A stretch of 64,000 nt of DNA from Strobilurus pachycystidiatus. Its lineage: Eukaryota; Basidiomycota; Agaricomycetes; Agaricales; Physalacriaceae. Of the stretch, positions 55,247 through 64,000 are shown one piece after another; position 1 is the first letter of the stretch; the number at the start of each line of letters is the position of its first letter. The stretch is taken from the NCBI GenBank assembly GCA_019915135.1, contig JAHLMK010000011.1, forward strand, positions 868,001 to 932,000, read 5' to 3'. A program made the translations under genes and the position numbers. The notes under the pieces were generated by a model. The model was not told where the DNA came from and did no database searches. It worked only from the letters and a program-made list of their open reading frames with translations.

Positions 55247-57548
55247 TTACATGACCGGAATAACGGGTCTCATTGGACTGATGCTCATGGCGCCTAAAGA
55301 CGCCCCCAACCCCACCGCAAGATCGTCCGTCTCTGTCCGCTTCATAACCGGGATACCCCCGTCGTCGGGATTCTCATCCTCATCCTCTTCCCCTTCGTCG
55401 TCCTCCTCATCACTCTCTCCTTCCTCAACAGCAACCTCCCCCCATTCCCGATATATTTCCTGTATGTAGTGCCCCGACTTTGGCAGCCTGTAAGGATCGA
55501 AAGGGAAGAAGGTATTCAACTCCGACGACCCACCCCCAGCGCCTTTCAGCGCAGGATAACAATACATGAAGTCCGTCACATGCGCCACCCGTGCAAATTG
55601 CATAGCCACGCTCTGCGAGCAGACTTTCAGCGGGGCGTGCACAGATTGTACTACGGCATGCACAATGCTGAGAGCAGGCAGCCACTTGCCGTCGTCTTGT
55701 AGGTCTCGCCACCGGAAGCAGAATATGAGGAAAAGAGCTTGCGAGACGGCGTAGAACACCTCCGCGTCTTGCTCGTCGTCGACATGGACCGCCAGCCACT
55801 CACACAGGACGCCGACGACGCGTCGCGTGCCTTCCCGCTCCACGAACCGTGCTCGACTAACGAAGCTGCCGATATAAGACGCTGCGGCAGCACGCGTCAC
55901 AGAAGGGGTGGTAGGATCCAGGAGCGCACGCTCTATGAGCATGCCCTGGAAGACATCGGAAAAGTCTGGGTCGAGTGAGGTGTACCAGAAGATGAGAAAT
56001 TGGGTGTAGCGCGATTTGAAAGTGAGGAGGATGGTGCGGTCGAAAAAGGCGAGGAGGGCGTGGAATGTGGTGCGTAGGGTTGGTGGCGATATCACTGCCG
56101 GTGCGAATACTTCGGGCACAGGAGAGGCACGCAATGATGTCGATTGGGGAATAATGGGCGGTGGCGGCGGGGTTGATGTTGGAGTCGGGAATCCGAAAGG
56201 AGTGAACACATCTACCAAGGGCGGTAATGGCGGAAGTTCAGGTAGAGGGGATGAATATGCGGCGGGTGAAGGGGTAGAGGTAGATGTAGATGCAGATGTC
56301 GGAGCTATTCGAGTGAAATGCTCGAACGTCAATGATAGTATGGTATCTAATTTCTGGACCATGGCTCGGATATGGCGCACGTTGGTAAAGGCGGCTTCTG
56401 GACGGCCAGAATCGTCGAGATCCACGTCAGAGGAGATGTCACTGAAGTTGTCTCCCTCAAGATCGGAATCATCGTCTGAATCTTCCTCTTCTTGCCCTAT
56501 GAGGGTGTCGAAGGGATCTAATTCAAACATATCGTCGGGCTGAGCGTCCTCATCCTCGAGTTCTTCCAGCTCGACTTGTATTTCGACCTTTGATGAAGGT
56601 ATAAGAAAAAGATAAGGTACAGTGGATAGAGTACTTACGTCTATTTGGATAGCGCGATCGACAATGGTAGATAGTATTCTCTCGGCAAGTTCTGGACAAT
56701 ATCCGGAGACGCGCAAGAGATTCCGGATGTAGGTCGACTGGGCGGCTACATTTTGTCGCTTGTGGGGAAAGTTTCGGGAGAGGAGTGGCATGAGGGTGGA
56801 AGAGAGTGTTGGCACGAGCGTGATGAGATGCCGCAGGAGGTAATGCAGCCGGTCGTACACTAAGCGGCGTGTTATGGGGGCAGAGGAAGGGGGCGGGTCG
56901 GTTGGGTCGGGCCGTTCGATGGAGGACTGGAAGGTGAATCCTTGAGCGATCATGCCTAGCACAAGGGAGAGATATTCGGGTCGGGCCGACAAGAGCATGC
57001 CAATGAGAACTGTATATGACTTGACAATGGATGAGTCGAGGATCGTCCAGGGCATTCTGACCAGCGCTTCGACCAGCGCTGAATGGGTGCGTTCGAGGCG
57101 AGAAACGACATGGGAGAGCATCTGGATGAACGATCGCAGCTGGGCCGGCGGCGTCGTGCAGACGCTCTTTGGGCTGAACTGGTTGACGAGGTCGTTGAAA
57201 CGGTCGGTGCGGCCCTGTACAACGATGTGAGCGGGGAAGCGGGATGGAAGGAGCAATCGTGTGACGGACATGGGCTTTCTCGTTGAGCGCGGTGGTGACG
57301 AAGGAGAGGTACATCTCGTTGCGGTACTTTTCATCCTGTTTGACGCGGGCATTGGTGGCGATGGGCCGCCGCGCTAGCGAGTGGTCGTCGTGAGCGGCGG
57401 CGTGTTTCTGCGGCTGCTTGCCGCCGCCGCTGTACGCGGCGAGCGGAGTTCTGGGCATGGCCGCCTCGATGTTGTGTCTTGCCGGCTGCAGCGGGCCGGC
57501 CCTGGGCGCGCGGGTGTCGTACTGCTTGTGGCGGGAGTGGACGTCCAT
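55247..57548 (-). CDS. RRN3: RRN3/TIF-IA, RNA polymerase I initiation factor
   Basis: Exons 57548-57270, 57214-56639 and 56587-55247 encode 731 aa. The start MDVHSRHKQYDTRAPRAGP fits related N-termini; the block ARRPIATNARVKQDEKYRN follows. Then come HEAT-type helices (FIQMLSHVVSRLERTHSALV, VYDRLHYLLRHLITLVPTLS), an acidic Asp/Glu/Ser loop (about residues 300-350), a Pro-rich insert, and the conserved core FLIFWYTSLDPDFSDVFQGML, AAASYIGSFVSRARFVE and LFLIFCFRWRDLQ. The C-terminus has PFDPYRLPKSGHYIQEIYREW and a Glu/Asp run. Rrn3 bridges Pol I (Rpa43) to core factor and is the growth-controlled step of rRNA synthesis. The acidic Ser loop is the usual phosphorylation region. It diverges from the complex I gene at 57707. 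Confidence 0.92.
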
Positions 57549-57706
57549 GGCCAGCGAGTGGCAGGAGGTGAGTGATCGGGCCCGCAAATATTTTTCCATC
57601 CCTGACACGGCAGGACACGGCAGCGCCGACGGCCGGCAACTGCCGACTGGCCTTTTGCTGCCATCGTGCAGGGCCCAGAGCTGTTTCCCCCTTGCCCTCG
57701 TCCACC
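57549..57706. promoter_or_regulatory. 158-bp divergent promoter of RRN3 and the NDUFB9-like gene
   Basis: The two start codons (57548 minus, 57707 plus) are 158 bp apart. The interval is GC-rich, with a (CCGGCAACTGCCG)-like inverted motif near 57,633-57,646 and no TATA box. Both transcripts must start here. Confidence 0.55.
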
Positions 57707-58245
57707 ATGTCTGCGTCCTTCTCTGCCGCGCACCGACTCTACGTCAAGTCGCTCTACAAGCGCATGCTCGTCGACGAGCTCAACTGGACCGTTGACAGGC
57801 GTCTGTGGCGGGCACAGGCCCTGTTAATCCGTGCTGAATTTGACGCAAACCGGTGTGTGCGCTTTCTTATCCGATTTCCATCGTTTCTCATCTTTCTTTC
57901 TCGCCGCAAACAGCAACGTGCAGGACCCTCGCGCTCTTGCAGTCCTCCTGGAGAAGGCAGAGGCCAGGCTGGCCCGGGACAAGCACCCCGATCCCTACAT
58001 GGGTGAGTTGTCTGTCCTCGACCGCCTGCTCGGCGCTGACCGGCGTCCTCCAGCTCCCCTCTTCCCTGGTGGCACCAAGTGGTAAGTTTCCTTTGATCCT
58101 CATGGTGTCGCCCAGCTCACCCTCTCCACAGGGAACGCAACACTCCCGTACGTCTCCGCGCCTTCTGCGGTCATTCGTCTCACCCTCTGCCCAGCCCCCC
58201 ATGGGTCCCCTCTACGACCACCAAGCCCACGCAGCAGCCCACTAG
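57707..58245 (+). CDS. NDUFB9: NADH:ubiquinone oxidoreductase LYR subunit (NDUFB9/B22-like)
   Basis: Exons 57707-57852, 57914-58002, 58054-58081, 58132-58147 and 58195-58245 join in frame to 109 aa. The LYR-family start is clear: FSAAHRLYVKSLYKRMLVDELNW, with Leu-Tyr in place and the downstream RRLWRAQALLIRAEFDANR. HPDPYMAPLFPGGTKWERN is the typical C-terminal block of this subunit. LYR proteins bind the mitochondrial acyl carrier protein; NDUFB9 sits in the membrane arm of complex I. The length matches the family (about 105-120 aa). Exons 3 and 4 are only 28 and 16 nt. Confidence 0.85.
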
Positions 58246-59452
58246 ATGCAGATGCTATCCATCCTTCAACGGTTTAGACTGGCACCCCACAAAATACCTT
58301 CTTTTCAACAATATTCTTCCACTTCATGCTGTACTTATTAGGGTGTATCACCGATGTGAATACAATGTACATTCCAGGCTTATTCGTGTCTACGGCCGAC
58401 CAAGCACTTGCCAAGGACCGATAACTGTCGCGCGCCACGAAATCCTTCGGCCGTAGCACCCGTGTGTATCTGTCGCCATCTTTTTCTTCGACACGCCATC
58501 AGCACATTTACTTCCGGGGCCCGGACATGCTCCTGTGGTATCCGCAGACTCTTCGTCGCGTCCCAACGTTCCCATGTTCAACGTCATTGAACTACCATCC
58601 CCAAGCCCCAAGGAACGCGTGACCCTAAACACGAGTATCTGGACTGTATATGATATAGTAGTACTACATGGCCACCAAATGGACCCATACAGTACAGCTA
58701 ACTCTATTCATCTCCTGGTCTAGATTTAGATCATCGCCGCCCGACTTCTCCCGATGTTCACTCTTGGTGTATGCTTATTCAGTCCTATGAAATGTTTTGC
58801 TAACGTCTTTCTGTCATACTTCCATGAGGAACGTCGAGCGAGTTGTCGCTTTCAGCTCTGGGCTGGATATCGATGACAAAAAATACTCCGGGGTTCTTCC
58901 GAGTTGGAAATGCCATTTTCTGGTGGTTATCCACCTGTAAGAAACACGCAATTCGACGGTCTGAATTCTAGACATCGATGTTGTGTTTTCCTAGGCCTCC
59001 TTGGCGCTTCCGTTGCGCAATCACAGGATATCTCTCCAGTGCTTTCCAAGGCCCTCCATTGACAGATTCTTGCCGCTAGTAAGCGGATTCGTAAAATGTC
59101 GATATCGCGCCTACTCGGTCAGTCTAGTAGCTTCAGCCGCGTTTAAAGATGCGGATCTGTCTGTCTGAATCTTTCAAATGCTGCATACCACCTATCGGTG
59201 AGAACGATGAGCGCGAGCTGTCTAGATAACGAGCTTTGCAGTCACCAGGTCTCTCCAGATTCAGTCGAAGTACATCCTACATGCTGGTCTAAATCTCAAG
59301 GGCCTTCCAGGACAATTTCGGCCTTGTAATAATCAGGTTATCAGTCTGGTACAATACATGTACATTGTTTACTCTTACACACCTGAATGCACTATCAAAC
59401 CATCGCTATACATATACACTAGTACTATGGGAAAGACGAGGCAACCGAGAAA
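58246..59452. other. 1.2 kb intergenic region
   Basis: It is the 3' flank of the complex I gene and of the F-box gene (convergent). Short frames on both strands lack domains. No repeat or RNA gene seen. Confidence 0.4.
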
Positions 59453-60922
59453 TCACCAAACCCTTGTCCGCTTCACTGCCTCAGTCTTATCGGACACATA
59501 CAAGTCCTTCAAGTGGGGCAGCTCCTCCTTAACCTTCATCGAGTCAATGAACCTCGTTATTACCCCTATCTCCGTCTTGGACTGGTCGTCGATGTCACAA
59601 AGTCTTTTCAACGACAGATGCTCCAGATTGTTCGTCCTCTGGAGGATCTGGAGCAGGATCCCTCGGATTGGGAATGCCGTCAGCTCGATACACAGGACAC
59701 TCTCTGCGCAATTTGAGCGAGCTATGAGCCCGTCGATGGCGGTCAAGAGATCTGCATTGGAGTCACGGAACTTCGACCCGGCCTTTATAGTGCGCAATGC
59801 GGGAAGGGAAAGGTTGTTGAATATGAGGGGATCGGTTGTGTTCAACTCCTCGAGAGTGGGTAGTACAACTGGGTTCGTTGCAACGTAATTGGCATCCCTG
59901 CCAAAGCAATGTTGCGAGAAAGAGAACGTCTTTGCGGCAGTGCATTTCTCCAGGATGGAGAGACACGACGCAAACTGAGCCACAGGAAGGCTGGGTGTAT
60001 GGGGGGTGGTGATGACAAGATTGGTGATCTGCGTCCAGGGCAATGACGCGGACGTCATGGTGTGCACTGTTTGAATGCCCCGAAGACACAGTTCGTACAA
60101 GCGCGGGCAATCGGCAAAGGAGTCAAACACGTCAATCTCAGTAGGTTCTTCTTCGAACGACAATGATAGCCTCTCCAGCATTGGCAGTTCTCCTTGAACG
60201 GAATGGAGTAGGTGAACAACATCGCTCGCCTGCTCGAGGTTCAGGGTGACGATTTGCCACCGGTGTGACTGAACATATATCAGCTCGACCAACCTCGCTT
60301 GAGCCCGGAGAGCGTTCGCATTCCGGTCCCAATGATGCAGAGGAAACAACGTAGGGCTGATTGTTTCTAGCACAATCTTCAGAGGTGACTGTGCCGAGCG
60401 TTCAAGGACAGTTTCCAAGATGGCTAGCGAGTGAGGGGAAGTTGCGTAGGTGGGGACGAGACGAAGAGTGAATGAAGACCATATGGGACCGTAGGACAAG
60501 GCCGCAGAACGCCACCGTCTACACACTTGTGCGAGTCGCCAGGAGATGTTCGACGGACCAGCTGACATGATCCTGGAAGTCCGCCTGATGGACTCTGGTT
60601 TGAATTCGCTGCATACGTGGAATATTTGCCAGAGAATCTCGGTGGGTATCAGTCGCTGTGAAGAGGAAGCCAGCTCGTATTTCGAGATCAATGTCTGCAG
60701 CTCCGCTCTTTGTTGCTCTTCGGCTGAGGATACATCGCAAGGATGCGAGCTAAGGTGATGGAAGTGACGGTTGAGGAGGGGTAGAGTGCCGGTCTTGATG
60801 TCAGAAAGTTCAGCGTCTGTTGGTGGGTCATTTGTCGTCTCCAGTTGAGCGAACCGAGAAGCATATAGCTCGGCGTGCAGTCTGATATCACCAGCGATAC
60901 CATGACACGAGGAGCAGGACAT
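59453..60922 (-). CDS. F-box protein with leucine-rich C-terminal region
   Basis: An intronless 489-aa frame starting MSCSSCHGIAGDIRLH at 60922; the frame continues upstream but without an ATG. A short coiled coil (about residues 65-85, AEEQQRAELQTLISKYELA) leads into the F-box QRLIPTEILWQIFHVCSEF and the following WRLAQVCRRWRSAALSYGPIW, the motif pair that defines the basidiomycete F-box family. The rest is irregular LRR-like sequence (LERLSLSFEEE, LYELCLRGIQ, LVITTPHTPSL, LEHLSLKRLCDI). It likely serves as an SCF substrate adaptor. It has the same architecture as the gene at 15503 but they are clearly different members. Confidence 0.78.
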   Translation of the reverse strand: MSCSSCHGIAGDIRLHAELYASRFAQLETTNDPPTDAELSDIKTGTLPLLNRHFHHLSSHPCDVSSAEEQQRAELQTLISKYELASSSQRLIPTEILWQIFHVCSEFKPESIRRTSRIMSAGPSNISWRLAQVCRRWRSAALSYGPIWSSFTLRLVPTYATSPHSLAILETVLERSAQSPLKIVLETISPTLFPLHHWDRNANALRAQARLVELIYVQSHRWQIVTLNLEQASDVVHLLHSVQGELPMLERLSLSFEEEPTEIDVFDSFADCPRLYELCLRGIQTVHTMTSASLPWTQITNLVITTPHTPSLPVAQFASCLSILEKCTAAKTFSFSQHCFGRDANYVATNPVVLPTLEELNTTDPLIFNNLSLPALRTIKAGSKFRDSNADLLTAIDGLIARSNCAESVLCIELTAFPIRGILLQILQRTNNLEHLSLKRLCDIDDQSKTEIGVITRFIDSMKVKEELPHLKDLYVSDKTEAVKRTRVW

Positions 60923-61678
60923 AGTGCTGGTTTCTATTTGGATAGTCTTTGGTTTAGAGAGACCGCCTCGTGAGAGTGAACGGCTCACAATGCAGCTCAG
61001 ATCGCGTCAGTGCCAGTGGGAGCCAGGACAGTCGTCAAGACAAAGGTTTCGTGTGCTAGCGAGAGATGAACTCAATTTGGCCAGGTTACGCAGACGGTTG
61101 GTTATCCTTACCTAGAAGTGACCTGTGAGTTATCTCAGTCAGACCCAGGCGAGTTTCAGAACGAAGTAATAGTACGGAAGCAAGATGTGTCACTGACTGA
61201 CATCATCAAGATCCGGCAAATGCCGCCACACCTTTTCGTTTACATCTACTTCCGCAAGTACTTCCGGGTTCAAATGTGCATAGCTAATGCTGCGAAGGGC
61301 GTATGAGCTGTGTAAGGATGCTCTTTCCCTCTGCTGGTTTCAAATCTATTAACAACTGCTGTAGAACGGAAAAGGAATCGCCGGTTTTATACTTTGAATG
61401 CTAGCAGCGCGAGTCACTCACTGTCGAAGAATTGAGGCGCTTTTACGCATTCCACCTGCAGAGCAATTGAACTGCGGGCGTAATGCAATTTCTCTGTCCT
61501 CTCTTGGAGCGAAGATGTCTAATCAAGCTCTTCAGCTGTCTCTCTGCATACAGCCGAATAGCTGTTGGCTGCGGCTACTGTTCTCTTCGAACACACGCTT
61601 TAACAGCCCACTCCCTTCTGCAAGCTGGCTCGGTTTGAGCACACGTGCTATCTCCTTCTCAGGAAAGCTTAGTCGAGC
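60923..61678. other. upstream flank of the F-box gene
   Basis: No gene supported. A plus-strand frame at about 61,400-61,826 has unusual Cys/Arg content and no domain; it is probably non-coding. Confidence 0.35.
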
Positions 61679-62047
61679 CTATCGCACCGCAATGTCTCCC
61701 GGATGGTGTTCTGTCCATGATCCATCCACACGCGGCGTGGAAGGCGAATCTACGGGACTCGCTCCCCAGCTGGTGGTACCTCCCGGCAGAACCATACGCC
61801 CTTTGACCTTGACCTGCTGGACGTAACCTCGAGATCTGACCAAGGTCATTTTCGCCTTGCTCTCCGAAGGGAAAACCATCGGAGGAACACTTGCGCGTCT
61901 TTTGGTTAGCATGACACTTTTGTTCTCGTCGGATCGTTCCTTTGCAGTCTTTTCCTCGCACACGTTATTGCACCGTTGGTAAATCTTCCAGCAGACATTC
62001 CGATTATCTTCCGATAGGCCGCTTTTAGCGCTTTCGTCTTGGGACAT
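61679..62047 (-). CDS. possible small hypothetical protein, 122 aa
   Basis: An ATG-to-stop frame (MSQDESAKSGLSEDNRNVC to TEHHPGDIAVR). It is hydrophilic and Lys/Ser/Pro-rich, with no domain, signal peptide or clear splice pattern. Another frame overlaps it from 62,178. It may be chance. Confidence 0.2.
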   Translation of the reverse strand: MSQDESAKSGLSEDNRNVCWKIYQRCNNVCEEKTAKERSDENKSVMLTKRRASVPPMVFPSESKAKMTLVRSRGYVQQVKVKGRMVLPGGTTSWGASPVDSPSTPRVDGSWTEHHPGDIAVR

Positions 62048-62531
62048 CGATCTTTACCCTCAGTGGTCGAAATGTCGACACCAAAGTCCGAACACCCTGG
62101 ATCACACCCATATGCGACTCTGCACCAGATGACTGACAAAACCCTTGAAATCGCGCAGGACGGCTTATCGATGCCCATCCTCTCACGAAGGCCAGCGGAG
62201 TTGCTGAGCGGCCGAGCCGTGTACTCATCTGCTGCGCCACGCTGCGGCTAGGTGGAATCTCATCGCCGACGCTGCGGCACCTCGTGCCCGACTAGATTGC
62301 ACTTACTTATCTCAACTTGCTGTTCACACCAAGTGATTATCGTATGAAATGTTCGAAAACATGTTGAAGAACGTGTAATGCTACTGAGAATGCGAATGAT
62401 GTTCCGATGATGGTACTGCTACAGTGTGAAGAAGATGCATGAAGAGATACAGTGATGGGTATGGCCGATGTCGATAGGATGCAGTGGGGTATAGAGGCTG
62501 GCGGGGTATGTGGCGGAAGTGCTACTGCCGC
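62048..62531. other. intergenic region
   Basis: 3' flank of the Ser-rich protein gene. Nothing supported. Confidence 0.35.
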
Positions 62532-63065
62532 TCAGTGGCGGTTCAAGACATTCCTGACCCTGCGCCGCGCGCGAAAGACCCCATATCCCAAAGAGAACGA
62601 CAGCGTCTGGAGCTGGCGCTTCATCGCCTCTGAACAGGACATCTCTGGTTTCTTGGATGACTGTGTTTCTGGCTCGGCGTCTTCGGCCTCGTCGTCCCAT
62701 GAGTCGGATTCCTCCTCCGACTCATCCTCGTCCTGCTCCTGGTACGAGTCTAGCGAGACTCTGCGGCTCTTCTTGAGCTTGCCTGCGTCGTGCGACGGCG
62801 CGGTGTAGTAGGATGCGGATGAAGACGACGACGACGATGGGTAGAATGATGTGCGGCTCGCTGGCCGTGGGCGCGAGAACGGGTCCACGTACTGCTCTTC
62901 GTCGGTGTCCATGGTGGACGCGGACGAGTAGGAGGACGGCATGAGCGGGAAGTGGCGGTAATCTGGATCATGCATGTTGCCCTTGCGATCGTAGTAGACG
63001 CGGGGCTGGCTGGTGTGTTTGGAGGAGTAGGACGGATCCAGGATGCGGGCGATGTCCGACTGCAT
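62532..63065 (-). CDS. acidic, Ser-rich hypothetical protein, 177 aa
   Basis: An intronless frame from MQSDIARILDPSYSSKH. The N-terminus VYYDRKGNMHDPDYRHFPLM is a short motif I associate with small conserved basidiomycete proteins of unknown function. The middle is low-complexity Ser, then an acidic run (QEQDEDESEEESDSWDDEAE). The C-terminus is basic and amphipathic (SLGYGVFRARRRVRNVLNRH). There is no signal peptide or membrane span. A TATA element stands 48 bp upstream of the ATG, which supports a real, probably regulated gene. Function unknown. Confidence 0.65.
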   Translation of the reverse strand: MQSDIARILDPSYSSKHTSQPRVYYDRKGNMHDPDYRHFPLMPSSYSSASTMDTDEEQYVDPFSRPRPASRTSFYPSSSSSSSASYYTAPSHDAGKLKKSRRVSLDSYQEQDEDESEEESDSWDDEAEDAEPETQSSKKPEMSCSEAMKRQLQTLSFSLGYGVFRARRRVRNVLNRH

Positions 63066-63112
63066 TGTGGCGCTGGGGTGCGATGGGGGACAGCATGTCG
63101 AGTCGCCGGGTC

Positions 63113-63119
63113 TTTATAG
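63113..63119 (-). promoter_or_regulatory. TATA box of the Ser-rich protein gene
   Basis: TTTATAG on the plus strand (CTATAAA on the minus) lies 48-54 bp upstream of the minus-strand ATG at 63065. Confidence 0.5.
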
Positions 63120-63849
63120 GGCTTGGTCAAAGGATGTCTGCGCGGGGAACAAGTCCGTGTGCCCAATCCCCGATCTGAACCGGCTCAACCTGGGTTCGTC
63201 CGCAGACACGCTCAGCCTGACTCATGCTGTCAGTCCCTGCAGCTCCCTTTCGGCGCCTGCGTTCACAGCCGTCCACGCGACGTGCTATTACTGCGTGGTG
63301 GCCCCTCTGCTGGTGACTGGGCTGCGCTGGTCTGTATTCCGTCCTCTGGCGTGCATGAGAACATTCGCCTTGGCGCCGTGCTCCTCGCGGCAACGTGTCT
63401 CTTCTGCCTCGATTCTCGGAATGTCATATCATACGAATCAGTCAGCTCCTCGGTAATCCATCGCGGGCCCATCATATCGCTGCTAATGCTATCCATCTCG
63501 ATCAGCTGCTTTGCAAGACATGGGGTACCCGGTGCCTTACCCCGCATATCCGATTCCAAGATTGACGCGTTGACGCTGCCGCGCCGGTTGTAACCCACTC
63601 GGCCTCATCGTCTCACCTGTCTGTGCAGGAAGGAGACGCTCACCGCATGCACTTGCCGCCCTATGCAGTAGAAGCGCGGTTCGCACTATATACAGTGCGT
63701 TTCACGGCAACGTCGGTCGGTAAGTGAACCAGTGCAACCGTCTCACCCCACAAATCTGAAATTAAGGTCTTTGTCCATATCGCGGAAATCTTATCGAACG
63801 GCAACTCGGTATCGAAAGTAAACCTTTTACTTTTGCACTTGTCTCTTCT
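63120..63849. other. intergenic region at the right end
   Basis: No supported gene. A 156-codon plus-strand frame (63,123-63,593) is Cys/Ser-rich without domains and is probably chance. CACTATATACAG near 63,690 may be a TATA element for the next start. Confidence 0.35.
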
Positions 63850-64000
63850 ATGGCTTCTAGTTTAGGAACGAACTCTGCTGGTCAAAACAGCGACTCTGAC
63901 ACTGACGTTACGACTTTCGTTGCTGCTCCTCGCCGTGTTAGCTGTCTGTTTCTTGCTGTCGTCGTGTTTAGCTCAAAAGCTGCATTCAAATTCCTGCTGC
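63850..64000 (+). CDS. possible 5' end of a gene cut by the right edge
   Basis: An ATG at 63850 (CTTCTATGGC) opens a frame that runs to the end of the window: MASSLGTNSAGQNSDSDTD, then FVAAPRRVSCLFLAVVVF. About 50 codons are visible. The hydrophobic segment could be a membrane anchor, or part of it could be an intron, since GTTAGC...TTTAG lies inside. Identity unknown. Confidence 0.35.
   Translation, partial: MASSLGTNSAGQNSDSDTDVTTFVAAPRRVSCLFLAVVVFSSKAAFKFLL

Noticed and set aside
63123..63593. 156-codon plus-strand frame upstream of the Ser-rich gene
   Set aside because: It overlaps the TATA box and 5' region of the minus-strand gene and has a Cys/Ser composition without any motif.
1..64000. 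tRNA, rRNA, CRISPR array or prokaryotic operon signals
   Set aside because: No T-loop consensus, rRNA core or regularly spaced repeats were found on either strand, and the gene structure is eukaryotic.

Overview
This 64 kb window is nuclear DNA from a filamentous basidiomycete, most likely an Agaricomycete. Genes are dense and lie on both strands. They are broken by many introns of about 45-60 nt with GT...AG ends and short exons. The protein set is typical of mushroom-forming fungi: F-box proteins of the basidiomycete type, GH16 and GH18 enzymes, a fungal alginate-lyase-domain protein, a UapA-type purine permease and an ABCC transporter. I saw no rRNA, tRNA, CRISPR array, intact transposon or plasmid feature.

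Layout. 1-3.8 kb: the 3' end of an unidentified gene, then a divergent pair of genes encoding Gly/Val/Lys repeat proteins, one of which carries a caleosin-like domain. 3.8-10.3 kb: a Barentsz/CASC3-like RNA-binding protein, an epoxide hydrolase, a probable Rrn9-domain protein and an unknown protein. 10.5-15 kb: a fold-back repeat, then SEC13 and mitochondrial elongation factor G (MEF1) sharing a 142-bp divergent promoter. 15-24 kb: a small spliced ORF, an F-box protein and a large ABCC transporter. 24-28 kb: TSR4 (ribosomal protein chaperone) and a Sos7-like kinetochore protein. 28-36.4 kb: four co-oriented genes, namely GH18 chitinase, alginate-lyase-domain protein, dipeptidyl aminopeptidase and a SET-domain protein. 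36.7-42.6 kb: a short divergent KIN1-like kinase, a decayed GH16 gene and about 2.6 kb of degenerate DNA. 42.6-50.6 kb: an orphan gene and two membrane proteins. 50.6-52.5 kb: gene-poor DNA with palindromes. 52.5-58.3 kb: a xanthine/uric acid-type permease, then RRN3 and an NDUFB9-like complex I LYR subunit sharing a 158-bp divergent promoter. 58.3-64 kb: a second F-box protein, an acidic Ser-rich protein, and the start of a gene cut by the right edge.

Functional themes. Several genes serve growth and ribosome output: RRN3 and probable RRN9 for Pol I, TSR4 for 40S assembly, MEF1 and NDUFB9 for mitochondria, SEC13 for secretion. The co-oriented chitinase, polysaccharide-lyase and dipeptidyl-peptidase genes suit wall remodelling or secretion. 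The least expected items are the divergent amphipathic-repeat pair at 1.1-3.4 kb, the KIN1-like kinase with altered catalytic residues, the GH16 pseudogene that has lost both catalytic glutamates, two apparent GC-AG introns, and a SEC13 model whose first coding exon is only the ATG.

Gene models were assembled by eye from reading frames, splice signals and remembered family patterns. No alignment or transcript data were available. Exon limits are given where the joined frame could be checked.
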